64,000 nucleotides of DNA. Source: Fimbriiglobus ruber (GTDB lineage Bacteria; Planctomycetota; Planctomycetia; Gemmatales; Gemmataceae). Each line of letters opens with the position of its first letter. Within the stretch, counting starts at the first letter, position 1. The position numbers were made by a program, and so were the translations under genes. Where the stretch lies: positions 295,460 through 359,459 of the forward strand of contig NZ_NIDE01000020.1 in NCBI RefSeq assembly GCF_002197845.1, given 5' to 3'. Of this stretch, positions 1-8,991 are shown in pieces. Below the pieces are notes generated by a model, which worked only from the letters and a program-made list of their open reading frames with translations, did not search any database and had not been told where the DNA came from.

Positions 1-133
1 ATTGATTCGGCTTCCGCGGGGGGACGGTGAGTCGGAGTCATGGGGCAGTGATTTTGATCGTCCGCTCGATGACCGGGTTTGCTTCTCGCGATCTCGTAAC
101 CACTTTCGCACGATACCCGACTTACAAAAACGG

Positions 134-171
134 AGCCGGCGGCTCTCGAGAGCCGCCGGCTTCCTGTTTTA
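134..171. terminator. Palindromic hairpin, probable terminator
   Basis: Positions 134-161 form a perfect 28-base palindrome whose core is GCCGGCGGCTCTC followed by its reverse complement. A short T-rich tract (TTCCTGTTTT) follows on the plus strand and an A run (ACAAAAA) precedes it. It lies downstream of the minus-strand gene that ends at 265, and it could also end a gene entering from the left edge. The shape fits a bidirectional intrinsic terminator. Confidence 0.6.
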
Positions 172-264
172 TGCGTAATACCTTATCGCAACGGTCGGGG
201 CGTCCCCAGAATGCCGGGGCGCTGTATCGATCTTCAATCTCAAAGTATCGCCGGCGGGAAAAGG

Positions 265-729
265 TTAGTGAACCGTCGAAGCCGTCGGATGGCCGAACGC
301 GGCTTCGTATTCGTGCCGCAACCGGGTGAGGACGCGAACTTCCACGTCCCGCGGCAACTGCTTGGCGGGGATGTACTCGAACACCATGTTCGCCGCCCGC
401 TCCACATCGGTGCTACCGGGGTACTGGGCCCGAATCAAGTCGATGTACGTCGGCGCGAGCATGTCGAGTTCCACGAATTCATCGGCGACCTGGACCAGTG
501 AGCGGTAGCCGTGGATCAAGTCCTCAAGGAGGGCGTCTTTCCGGGCAATCCGCAGATTGACCGTTTCGCCGCGCCGCTCGAGGAGAATTCGGGTTTCTTT
601 GCTTTCGGGATCTTCGGGAACGCCCTCCAGGCTATTGCCGCGCCAGCTCTTCGGATCGACGGCCGCCACCCCGAACAGGGCGGCGACGACGACCGAGGCG
701 GTGAGCAAGTGAGTCGGAGTCCGGACCAT
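265..729 (-). CDS. Small exported protein of unknown function
   Basis: I do not recognise this 154-residue protein. It begins with a short charged segment and a hydrophobic stretch (LLTASVVVAALFGVAAV, about residues 8-24) that looks like a signal peptide or membrane anchor. The rest is mixed and hydrophilic, rich in Arg, Glu and Leu, and probably helical. The ATG at 729 is preceded at good spacing by GGAGAG, which supports the start. It stands alone, with a hairpin terminator beyond its 3' end and a long gene-poor stretch upstream. An export signal is visible; no catalytic motif is. Confidence 0.7.
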   Translation of the reverse strand: MVRTPTHLLTASVVVAALFGVAAVDPKSWRGNSLEGVPEDPESKETRILLERRGETVNLRIARKDALLEDLIHGYRSLVQVADEFVELDMLAPTYIDLIRAQYPGSTDVERAANMVFEYIPAKQLPRDVEVRVLTRLRHEYEAAFGHPTASTVH

Positions 730-1924
730 ATCAACTCTCCAGGGTGAACGCGCAGTCCCACACTTGCGGCACGCCAGCCCGGAACGCGGGGCGCCGTCAA
801 ATAGACGACCCCACGCCGGTAAAGGCGCCGCAACACGAATGCGGGCTTAAATCAGTGGCGAGAGTAGGGCTCGAAGAGCGGATCACATGACCCGTAGCCC
901 TAGTACTCGCGTGACGGAACCGAGTCCGTCTTCCAAGAAACCGCGGCGCGACCATCGGCCGCAGTAGTCAGGAGGGCACATCGCTCATTATGACGTTGCA
1001 AACATGACACCAGTTCCCAAAAAACTTTGAGCCAAATGGCGCAAATCCTTGCAGGCCAAGCAAATCGATTTTCCAAAACCGTCCCATCCCTCTGCCCCTT
1101 TCGCGCGCTTTCTGAGCAATTCCGCCACGATCCCGATGCAGATACAACCACGATGGCTTCTGCAAACTCCATGCTTTGTTGTCGCAAGGAGCGACGAGAA
1201 TCGTTTTAGTTCGAGTGTGTGTCTTTCAGACTTGATCCGCGCGAAGAAGAGAAGTGGATTTACGACCCACTCCGGCCCTCAGACTCACGCGCGGTTTGAC
1301 CGCGAGGCGCGGCTCGCAAACCCAGTTCATTTGAAGTTGTTTTAACACGCAACGCGGGCCGACACATCTTCCGGACGGCAGACGACATCTGATCGATCAG
1401 GGCCGCAACGATCGCGACTGCCTAAAAATTCGGTCACAGAAAAAGCCTGATGCCGACGAGATCGAGCGTTCATGGGCCGAGCCCCATCGGTGTGCGGTGG
1501 ATGCGGACGGCAAACGGTAGCAGTCGTCGAAATCAAAGCCCGGCTCCCCATACGAGGCGGATCGCGAACCATGTTTACGTTCATGTTCCCCCACCATGGC
1601 AGAATAGGTCCGAACGTGCCAAAATCAATCATATTTATGCATTACAATGCGTTGAACACTTGAAATCTTCACAAACACCAGAGCCACCCGATTGCTTCTG
1701 TTTACTAAGATGATCGGAAATGTGCTGATTGTCAATTTCGATATCGGCCTTCCAAGCTCGTTTCTCAGTCCCGTGGAGCAACTCTGTCAACTCGTGCGGA
1801 TACCACGGCCCAGACAAATACCGTCACCGAGCCTCAAAAAACATGAGATGTGTGTCGGCAGAAGATCCGATTAGTGGCTATCGGCCGGCGATTTCGGATC
1901 CGGTCGGAGAATAGTCCGTGGTAC
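730..1924. other. Gene-poor stretch of about 1.2 kb
   Basis: No convincing gene was found in either strand. The open frames are short, lack good ribosome binding sites and do not resemble known families. The part around 1590-1760 is clearly more AT-rich than its surroundings. It could hold regulatory DNA for the flanking genes or the remains of a decayed gene, but nothing specific can be named. Confidence 0.5.
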
Positions 1925-2965
1925 TCACGGCCCCACGCGCCACCACGTTCGTTCCATCAGTCCGGCGACCGCGAGGAACAGGACCGCGGCGACCGCACAC
2001 CACGGGTAGAACTCATGATACCGACGGAAACGGAACGTCTCGACCGGTTGCCGCTCCAGGGCGTCGATCTCGCGGTAGACGGTGCGAAGGTCGTCTGCCG
2101 AGTTGGCCACGAAGGCCCGGGCGTTTGTCTGCGCTGCTACTCTCTGTAACACCTCTCGTCCTTCTGTCCGTTGCTTGATCTCTTCGGGCTTCGCGTCCGC
2201 ACGCGGGTCGCCGCCGCAGTCGATGGTGTAGACGGGGATGTGGAGATTCGCGGCGAGCTGGGCGGCCGGTTCGGGGAGGAGCGGCCGGTCGGGCCGGTCG
2301 ACGAAGATGTTGTGTTCGCCGTCGCTGAGCAGGATTAGCACTTTCTTGCAGTTCGGGCCGGCCGCGTCCAGGCGGATCACACCCTCGGCGATCGCGTCGC
2401 CGATGTTGGTGCCGTTGTTCGTCCCGCCCTCGGGCTTCTGCGCGTCGAGGACGGTCAGCAAGACCGAGTGGTTGAGCGTGAGCGGGCAGGTGGTCTGCGG
2501 CACGGCGGCGAACGTCACCAGCGCCAGTTGGTCCCGCGGGCGGCCCTCGAAATGCGTGCCGTCCGGGGCGTTCCCGCCGACCGCGAACAGGCGGAATGCC
2601 TGCTTCGCCGCGTCGAGCCGGGTCTCTGGGGACTTATCCGGACCAGTGGGGAAGTCCGGCGTTGCCATACTACCGCTGACATCAACTACGAGAGCAATGG
2701 CGATGCCCTCGGCCGGCAACCGCGTGGTCAAGTCCGGGACGTGCGGCCCGGCCGCGGCCAGGACTGCGGCGAGCCCGGCCAACCCGCGCAGCACCACACC
2801 GCCCCACTTGGCCCACCCCCCGCGACCGCGCGGCAGCCCGTCGAACAGCCGCACGTCCGAATACCGCAGCGCCGGCCGGCGGCGTCGCACCCACCACCAC
2901 ACGAGCAGGACCGGGGCGGGGAGTAGCGCGAGGAATTCCGGGTTGGCAAAGCCCAAATCGTGCAT
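1925..2965 (-). CDS. BatA-like VWA domain membrane protein
   Basis: This 346-residue protein has the Bat (aerotolerance) layout. An N-terminal membrane segment (about residues 8-27, LALLPAPVLLVWWW) is followed by a short RRRR stretch, a second hydrophobic segment near 60-75, and then a von Willebrand factor A domain. The metal-binding MIDAS signature DVSGS lies near residue 95, and the VWA core LILLSDGEHN is also clear. A C-terminal hydrophobic segment (AAVLFLAVAGLM) ends the protein. BatA-type proteins usually act in the envelope with a MoxR ATPase, but no MoxR gene is present nearby. ATG at 2965 has GAGAAG just upstream. The family is clear; the partner and exact role are not. Confidence 0.85.
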   Translation of the reverse strand: MHDLGFANPEFLALLPAPVLLVWWWVRRRRPALRYSDVRLFDGLPRGRGGWAKWGGVVLRGLAGLAAVLAAAGPHVPDLTTRLPAEGIAIALVVDVSGSMATPDFPTGPDKSPETRLDAAKQAFRLFAVGGNAPDGTHFEGRPRDQLALVTFAAVPQTTCPLTLNHSVLLTVLDAQKPEGGTNNGTNIGDAIAEGVIRLDAAGPNCKKVLILLSDGEHNIFVDRPDRPLLPEPAAQLAANLHIPVYTIDCGGDPRADAKPEEIKQRTEGREVLQRVAAQTNARAFVANSADDLRTVYREIDALERQPVETFRFRRYHEFYPWCAVAAVLFLAVAGLMERTWWRVGP

Positions 2966-3030
2966 CTTCTCACGATATCATGAGCGACGTGCGGCTGGGA
3001 GGGAGGGAAACAAAGGATTTGCCGGTCTCA

Positions 3031-3093
3031 GTTGGAGTCCCGGCTTCAGCCGGTCTGGTCCTAAATATGACCGGCTGAAGCCGGGACTCCAAC
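3031..3093. repeat. Inverted-repeat element (REPIN-like), 24-bp arms
   Basis: A perfect 24-base arm (3031-3054) is repeated in inverse at 3070-3093 around a 15-base spacer. Each arm contains a smaller palindrome (CCGGCT TC AGCCGG), so the element is a pair of inverted palindromes rather than a plain hairpin. It sits between two minus-strand genes. The outer end, TTGGAGT, is shared with the element at 50837-50912, which suggests a dispersed family. It could also act as a transcription terminator. Confidence 0.75.
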
Positions 3094-3104
3094 CACGAGT
3101 GCCG

Positions 3105-6101
3105 TTATTCCGATTTCTGACATTCCGCCAACACCTCCACCGGGTGCTTCGCTACGCGGCCGGTTAAATCGCGGATCTGGTGGCGGCATGACGTGCCCGG
3201 CGCCACGACCACCGCGTCCGGCTCGGCGGCGAGGGCCGGGACGAGTTGCAGGCCGGCGATCTGCACGCTCAAGTCGTAATGGGCCTTCTCGTAGCCGAAG
3301 GCGCCGGCCATCCCGCAGCATCCGGCGTCGAGGACCGTCACATCCGCACCGGGAACGAGTTTCAGGGCGTCGGCCGAGCTAGCGGGGCCGACGAGGGCGC
3401 GCTGGTGGCAGTGGGGATGAAGGAGAAGTTGCTGCGGGCGTGGCTCGGTCGCGAGGGGGAATTCGCCGGCCGCCGCTCGCGCGGCAATCCACGCCTCGGC
3501 GAGTTGGGCAGCCCCGGCGACCTGCTTTGCTTCGTGCCCGGGAACCAATTCGGGCCACTCGTCCGCCAGCGTCAGGATGCAACTCGGCTCCAGGCCCAGA
3601 ATGGGCGCGCCCTCGGCCGCCGCCCGCGCGAGTTGGGGGATCGCCTTGCGAGCCAGTTGGCGGGCGTCGGTCAGGAAGCCCTTGCTGATCATCGCCCGCC
3701 CGCAGCAGACGCCCGCCAACTCGACCTCGTACCCGGCCGCTTCGAGCAGGCCCACGACCGCCCGGCCAATGTGCGGCTCCTGGAACGTGGTGAAGCAATC
3801 ATCCAGGAGGACGACCTTCCCACGCGAGCCTTGGACCGCCGGTGCGGGTTTCGGGCGGTCGGCGAACCACGACCGGAAGTGGTCGCGGTGAATTTCGGGG
3901 AGGGAGCGACGGCGGTCGATGCCAGTCAGCGCCTCGACCATCCCCCGCAGGAACCGCCGGCGGCCGGCCCAGTTCGCCAGGCCCGCCCACCGCGCGCCGA
4001 GCGGGCTGAGGGTGTGAATGTTCTTCACGAGCAAATGCCCGAGCGGTCGCGGCCGCTTGTCGTAATACGCCTGCAAGAACTCGGCCTTCAACTTCGCCAC
4101 GTCCACGTTGCTCGGGCACTCGGCCTTGCACGCCTTGCACGACAGGCAGAGATCCATCACGTCGTAAATCCACCGCTCGGCGATCGGCGAGCGGGAGGAA
4201 GGGTGGCCGGTTGTTCCCGCGTAAGGCGGGTAGGGTGAGGGGCGGACGCCCGCCGACAGCGTGACGCGGAGGGCGTTCGCGCGGCCGCGGGTGGTGTCGC
4301 GCTCCTCGCGGGTCGCCCGGTAGCTCGGGCACATGGCGCCGCCCTGCGTCTTGCGGCAAACGCCCGCCCCGTTGCACAACTCGGTGCTTCGGAAGAACCC
4401 GCCCTGGTCGGAGTAGTCGAAGACCGTGGGCGGGTCGGCGACGGTCGTGCCGGGCGGCATGCGGAAGTGGTCTTCCATCGCCGGCGCGTCCACGATCTTG
4501 CCGGGGTTGAGGACGTTGTCCGGGTCGAATGCCCGCTTGATCTGGCGGAACGCCTCGTACACGACGGGGCCGAACATCTTCCGGTTCCACTCGCTCCGCA
4601 CCAACCCGTCGCCGTGTTCGCCGCTCAGACTGCCGTTGAATTCGAGGACCAGGTCGGTCACGTCTTCGGTGATCGCCCGCATCGTCTTCACGTCGCCCGG
4701 GTCGTGGAGGTTGAGGACCGGACGGATGTGTAAGCAGCCGACGCTCGCGTGGCCGTAGAAGGCGCCGTCCGTCCCGTTCTTGTGGAAGATCTCGCGGAAC
4801 CGCGCCGCGAATTCCGGCATCCGCGCGGGCGTCACCGCGCAGTCTTCCACGAACGTCACCGGCTTGCGGTCGCCGGGCATGCCGTACAGGAGCGGGACGG
4901 CCGCCCCGCGGAGACTCCAGAGCGGGTCGCGGAGGGCGGGGTCGAGAGCCGGGACGGCGGCCGTCAGGCCCGGAATACCACGGAGTCGAGCGGTGAGTTT
5001 CTCCACGCGGTCGGCGACGGCCGCCTGCGACTCGCCGCTGAATTCGACCATGAGCAGCGCCGCCGGCCGGCCGTGGACGGCGGCCATCGTCCGGCTCAGG
5101 GCGCGTTGGCCGCGGGCCAGGTCGAGCAACATCTGGTCCATCAACTCGACGGCCGACGGAGCGAACTCCAGGCACGCGGCGACGGCGTCGAGCGCGGCCT
5201 GCAGTGTCTCGAAGTGGGGCACGAGCAGCCCCCGGTATTTCGGCCGAGGAACGAGCGCGAGTTCCGCCCCGGCGATCACAGCCAGCGTCCCCTCGCTGCC
5301 GACCAATAGGGGAACCAGGGAGTGATGGCCCGCCGCCCCGTTTCCATTCACAACCGAGGGCTGGGGATAACCAGGCGCACGGGTACCGAGCAGGCCGACC
5401 AGGTTATACCCGCTGACCTTGCGAATGATCTTCGGAAACCGGGCGTCGATCTCGCTCGCGTGGTCGGCGACGACGTGGGCCGCGGTCCGGTAGGCTTCGC
5501 CCTCGCGGGTACGGAGTTCGAGCTTGCGCTGGTATTCTACGGCGTTCAGGGGGCCGAACGTCGTCGTCGTACCGTCCCCGAGTACGACGTCGAGCGCGCG
5601 GACGTGATCGACCGTCTGCCCGTATACAACCGACCGTGCGCCGGCCGAATTATTGCCGATCATCCCGCCAAGGGTGGCGCGGTTGGCCGTCGCCACGTCC
5701 GGCCCGAACTGAAACCCGTGCGGCGCGAGGGCGGCGTTTAAGTGGTCGAGAACGACGCCGGGTTGCACGTGAACGGTTCGCCGGGCCACATCAACGGGAC
5801 CGACGGCGTTGAGGTACTTGGAGCAATCGATGACGATACCCGGCCCGATCGACTGCCCGGTCAGGCTGGTCCCGCCACCCCGCGCGGTGATCGGAACGTT
5901 CAACTCGGCGGCGATTTGGACCGTCGCCGCGAGATCGTCGACGGTCTTCGGGACGACGACGCCCAGCGGGTCGATCTGGTAGTGGCTGGCGTCCGTCGCG
6001 TAGAGCTTACGAGAGGTGTCATCGAACCGGACCTCGCCCGAGATGTTGCGGGTGAGGTAACGAATCAGTGACTCGCGTCGGACATCGGCGAAATCGCGCA
6101 T
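3105..6101 (-). CDS. FAD-linked oxidase / Fe-S oxidoreductase fusion (GlcD-GlcF or YdiJ type)
   Basis: This 998-residue protein joins two parts that are often separate subunits. The N-terminal half is a VAO-type FAD-binding domain (ITARGGGTSLTGQSIGPG near residue 75; AGARSVVYG near 155) with an FAD-oxidase C-terminal domain ending near residue 540 (HGDGLVRSEW, FDPDNVLNPGKI). It is followed by a ferredoxin-like region with the [4Fe-4S] motif CLSCKACKAECP near residue 650. Two cysteine-rich CCG domains follow (GVCCGRA, HPHCHQRA, GCCGMAG). Relatives oxidise D-2-hydroxyacids such as D-lactate, glycolate or 2-hydroxyglutarate and pass electrons to a carrier. The exact substrate cannot be told from sequence. 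ATG at 6101 is the natural start. No partner genes adjoin it. Confidence 0.88.
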   Translation of the reverse strand: MRDFADVRRESLIRYLTRNISGEVRFDDTSRKLYATDASHYQIDPLGVVVPKTVDDLAATVQIAAELNVPITARGGGTSLTGQSIGPGIVIDCSKYLNAVGPVDVARRTVHVQPGVVLDHLNAALAPHGFQFGPDVATANRATLGGMIGNNSAGARSVVYGQTVDHVRALDVVLGDGTTTTFGPLNAVEYQRKLELRTREGEAYRTAAHVVADHASEIDARFPKIIRKVSGYNLVGLLGTRAPGYPQPSVVNGNGAAGHHSLVPLLVGSEGTLAVIAGAELALVPRPKYRGLLVPHFETLQAALDAVAACLEFAPSAVELMDQMLLDLARGQRALSRTMAAVHGRPAALLMVEFSGESQAAVADRVEKLTARLRGIPGLTAAVPALDPALRDPLWSLRGAAVPLLYGMPGDRKPVTFVEDCAVTPARMPEFAARFREIFHKNGTDGAFYGHASVGCLHIRPVLNLHDPGDVKTMRAITEDVTDLVLEFNGSLSGEHGDGLVRSEWNRKMFGPVVYEAFRQIKRAFDPDNVLNPGKIVDAPAMEDHFRMPPGTTVADPPTVFDYSDQGGFFRSTELCNGAGVCRKTQGGAMCPSYRATREERDTTRGRANALRVTLSAGVRPSPYPPYAGTTGHPSSRSPIAERWIYDVMDLCLSCKACKAECPSNVDVAKLKAEFLQAYYDKRPRPLGHLLVKNIHTLSPLGARWAGLANWAGRRRFLRGMVEALTGIDRRRSLPEIHRDHFRSWFADRPKPAPAVQGSRGKVVLLDDCFTTFQEPHIGRAVVGLLEAAGYEVELAGVCCGRAMISKGFLTDARQLARKAIPQLARAAAEGAPILGLEPSCILTLADEWPELVPGHEAKQVAGAAQLAEAWIAARAAAGEFPLATEPRPQQLLLHPHCHQRALVGPASSADALKLVPGADVTVLDAGCCGMAGAFGYEKAHYDLSVQIAGLQLVPALAAEPDAVVVAPGTSCRHQIRDLTGRVAKHPVEVLAECQKSE

Positions 6102-6330
6102 GGGGTTAGTTTACGTCGCATCTGTTCCGCGAGGCGAAATCAACAGAGAAGTGACCGCAAAGAAGTCCCAAAAGAACACTACTGCAAGGAAAGTGTGGGT
6201 TTGGGACACCGGCGCCCCATTAATTTCGCTCCAGCGCAGGGCGGAGGCTTGATCAACAGGCGTGGAATGGCCGCACCGTTGGACCTCCAGGTCAGCCGTG
6301 TGAGTCAGCCGGAAAGGGCACGGCGTGCTT

Positions 6331-6837
6331 TCAGAGGTCGTCGTAATAGTTCGTCATGTCCGGTTCGCGTGAGTCATCGAATCCCATGAGGACCAACTCG
6401 TCTGACGTGACTACTCGTGGGCGGTCACCGAAGATTGCAATGAACAAAGCGTAAAGCATCAGCCGATGAGACGATTCGCTCGCCTCGCGTGCTTCGGCGA
6501 TGGCTGCGTTAGCTCGATAAACCTCTTGCCCTTGCTCGCCGCGCGCTTGCAGTTTCGTGTGGAGCAAAGTGTCGTCGATATAGCCTTCCCACGGGCTACT
6601 GATCTGGAGGAGTGATCGTAACGTACTCTCAAACAACATCCACAGCACTTTCTGGTCGAAAGAGAGGTATTCGCGGTTCAAGCGAACCTCAAACATCTCC
6701 TCAAGAGCACGTAGCAAGCCGGTGTAGTAATTTGTGAAGTCCTCGTGTACGAAATTCCGCCGCGTGTAGATAAACGCCTCAATCAAAACGCGATAGTCGT
6801 AGGGGCGGTTCAGAGGCTTGACGATTAAGGAATTCAT
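6331..6837 (-). CDS. Hypothetical protein, soluble
   Basis: This 168-residue protein is not recognised. It has no signal peptide or membrane segment and looks mainly helical, with many aromatic and acidic residues and a Tyr/Asp-rich end (NYYDDL). GGAG stands eight bases before the ATG at 6837, which supports translation. Its base composition is lower in GC than that of its neighbours (for example near 6700-6800), which hints at acquisition from elsewhere. It stands alone between the oxidoreductase and the FG-GAP protein. Confidence 0.65.
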   Translation of the reverse strand: MNSLIVKPLNRPYDYRVLIEAFIYTRRNFVHEDFTNYYTGLLRALEEMFEVRLNREYLSFDQKVLWMLFESTLRSLLQISSPWEGYIDDTLLHTKLQARGEQGQEVYRANAAIAEAREASESSHRLMLYALFIAIFGDRPRVVTSDELVLMGFDDSREPDMTNYYDDL

Positions 6838-6991
6838 CCGCGTCGCTCCTCAGTGGCCTATCTTTTGGTCGGGGAACTTCGGCGCGATCTCTCATCAGGT
6901 TTCAAGCCCCAAACCCGCCCCTACCGAGCATCACGTCAACGACCTGGTCACTTATTGACGCGAATCATGACCGTCAGATTCACATTCCGCT

Positions 6992-8806
6992 CTACCGGCT
7001 CCCGATGAATGCCCCGCCGCCGAACTGCGGGAACGGGGCAAATTCGCCCAGCGGCGCGCGGTTGCGGCCGTCGAACATGCGGACGGGCATCGCCGCGCCC
7101 GGGCCGGGGGCACAGATGATGTCGAGGACGCCGTCGCCGTTCACGTCGTAGGCCGCGACCCGCACGCCACCCCGGAAGAGTCGCGGGTAGGGTTCGATTT
7201 CCGCGAGCTTCTGCCCGCGAATGGCGTCGAACACCTTGACCACGCTCGTTTCGCCTTCGTCCGTGCCGGTGATGATCTCGGCCCGCCCGTTCCGCGTGAT
7301 GTCGGCCGTCGCGACGTAGACCCCGCCGGTCCACCGCGGGTCGTAGGCGTTGAACTCGCTGATGAGCGCGCGGTTGACTCCGTTGAACACCTTGATGTGC
7401 GGCCCGTTGCCCGGACCGGTCGAGGTCACGAGGTCGGGAATGCCGTCCCCATTTACGTCGCCGAGTGCGACGCGGAGGCCGGCGCGGAGGGCTGCGGGAT
7501 GGGCGAGGAACGAGTCGATCTGCTTGCCCAGGGCGAGGTCGAAGACTTTCGCGTGCGGCCCGCCGCCGGTTCCGGGGCCGGTGGCGACGAGCGCGCGGCC
7601 GTCACGCGTGATGTTGGCAGCGGCCACGTACACCCCGAGGTCGAACGGCGCGTCGTAAGCGATGAACTCGGCCAGCAGACTCAAGTCGCGGCCGTTGAAC
7701 ACCCGGACGAGCGGCGGCATGCCCCGGCCGGGGGCGGTCACGATGTCCGGGAACCCGTCTCCGTTCAGGTCTGCCACCGCGACGCGCACGCCGCCGCGGA
7801 AGTTCGGGTCGTAGGGGAAGAAGTCGGTCGACGTTCCGCCGCGCAAGTCGTGGAACACGCGGACGTGCGGCCCGCCCCCGTCGCCGGCCCCAACGACGAA
7901 CACCCGGCTCCCGGGCACGATGATGCCGAATCCGGGGTCCGGCAGGCCGGGGATTCCCGGGCCGCCGAGGATGGCGGCGAGTTCGCGGACGACCGCGTCG
8001 ACCTGGGTGGCCTGAATCCGAACCCGCGGGTTGACCGCCGCGATCGGCCCGAGTGCGGCCGCGATCCGGCTCCAGGTCGCGGACAGGTCGCCGAACTCCC
8101 GGCGGGCCTGGTCGATCGTCATCCCGGTCTCCACCTGGACCGCCAACCGGCCGGCCCGTGTGCCGAACGTCCGCACAGTCCGCGACAGGTTTCGATCAGC
8201 GATCGGGCCGCCGAAGTCGTCGAGAACGCCTCGGAGTTCGTCCGCCTGTTCGTCCAGTTCCCGCGCGTGCCGGGCGATCGCGGCCCGTAATTGATCGACC
8301 ACGGGGTTCCCGGCGTTCAAAACGGCGCTCAACCTGCCGTTCGAAAATTGCAAGCGGGCCGCGGCATTCGCTACAGTCACGTTGCCGGGCACGGCCTGTT
8401 GCGCGGCCTGTCGTGCGATACCGATGAATTGCTGCACCTGGATGTCGAGCGGCCCGTAAGCGATTCGCAATTGGTTGAAGTCGCCCGTGCGGGCGGCGAG
8501 TTGTTGGAATCCGGCGGCCGATCGCGCGGTTTGGTCGGCGGAAAGGGATACGGTCATCCGCGGCTGGGGAGCGAGCGGCAGCGCGGTGACGAGCGAGCGG
8601 AGCGTCTGAACATCCATACTCAACTGCGCGGCGAGGACGCCCACACTGGACTGGCCGAGGGTCGGCGGCGCGGCGGTGCCGGGGATGTTGGGTAGGCCGA
8701 AACTGCGCAACGCGACCGGCGGCCGCGGGATAGGCGGCTGTGCGACGACCGGACCGACAACGACGCCCGCCGCGAGAATCACCAGCAGCCAATTCATGCG
8801 AGACAT
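6992..8806 (-). CDS. Exported FG-GAP/VCBS repeat protein
   Basis: The 604-residue product starts with a signal peptide (NWLLVILAAGVVVGPVVA, about residues 4-21). An alpha-helical region of about 300 residues follows, rich in Ala, Arg and Gln. The C-terminal half holds at least five FG-GAP-type repeats with the calcium-loop pattern DxNGDGxxD (DLNGDGFPDI, DVNGDGIPDL, DVNGDGVLDI) and the refrain GPHVKVF. Such repeats form a beta-propeller like that of integrin alpha chains and are common in exported planctomycete proteins. I chose the ATG at 8806, not codons further upstream, because GGAGG lies eight bases before it and the signal peptide begins there. Probably cell surface or periplasmic; ligand unknown. 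Confidence 0.85.
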   Translation of the reverse strand: MSRMNWLLVILAAGVVVGPVVAQPPIPRPPVALRSFGLPNIPGTAAPPTLGQSSVGVLAAQLSMDVQTLRSLVTALPLAPQPRMTVSLSADQTARSAAGFQQLAARTGDFNQLRIAYGPLDIQVQQFIGIARQAAQQAVPGNVTVANAAARLQFSNGRLSAVLNAGNPVVDQLRAAIARHARELDEQADELRGVLDDFGGPIADRNLSRTVRTFGTRAGRLAVQVETGMTIDQARREFGDLSATWSRIAAALGPIAAVNPRVRIQATQVDAVVRELAAILGGPGIPGLPDPGFGIIVPGSRVFVVGAGDGGGPHVRVFHDLRGGTSTDFFPYDPNFRGGVRVAVADLNGDGFPDIVTAPGRGMPPLVRVFNGRDLSLLAEFIAYDAPFDLGVYVAAANITRDGRALVATGPGTGGGPHAKVFDLALGKQIDSFLAHPAALRAGLRVALGDVNGDGIPDLVTSTGPGNGPHIKVFNGVNRALISEFNAYDPRWTGGVYVATADITRNGRAEIITGTDEGETSVVKVFDAIRGQKLAEIEPYPRLFRGGVRVAAYDVNGDGVLDIICAPGPGAAMPVRMFDGRNRAPLGEFAPFPQFGGGAFIGSR

Positions 8807-8991
8807 GACAAGACCTCCGTGTGGGGACGAACACATCCTACGGGCCTTCGACTCAGTCTGTCGAACTCGTTCCGAAGTGCTCCAGAAAATCAATGCCGGA
8901 CACCATGATGGGCTCAGCCCGGAAGGGTGCCGTTTCCCAGTTCGCCGGTACAATTCCGAACACATTGATCCCCCCCGATCGCGAGGAATTC

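Noticed and set aside
1342-1632. Minus-strand frame in the gene-poor stretch
   Set aside because: It lacks a ribosome binding site and its residues do not resemble any family; the opposite strand is equally open.
3799-5175. Long minus-strand frame rich in Arg and Pro
   Set aside because: It lies inside the FAD/Fe-S oxidoreductase gene in another frame. High GC creates such frames; its composition is not protein-like.
7397-8290. Plus-strand frame across the FG-GAP gene
   Set aside because: It is antisense to a well-supported gene and shows no motifs.
8807-8991. Upstream extension of the MDR dehydrogenase to 8821
   Set aside because: The conserved protein begins at 8992, where GAGG precedes the ATG. 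The extra residues look like intergenic sequence shared with the divergent FG-GAP gene.
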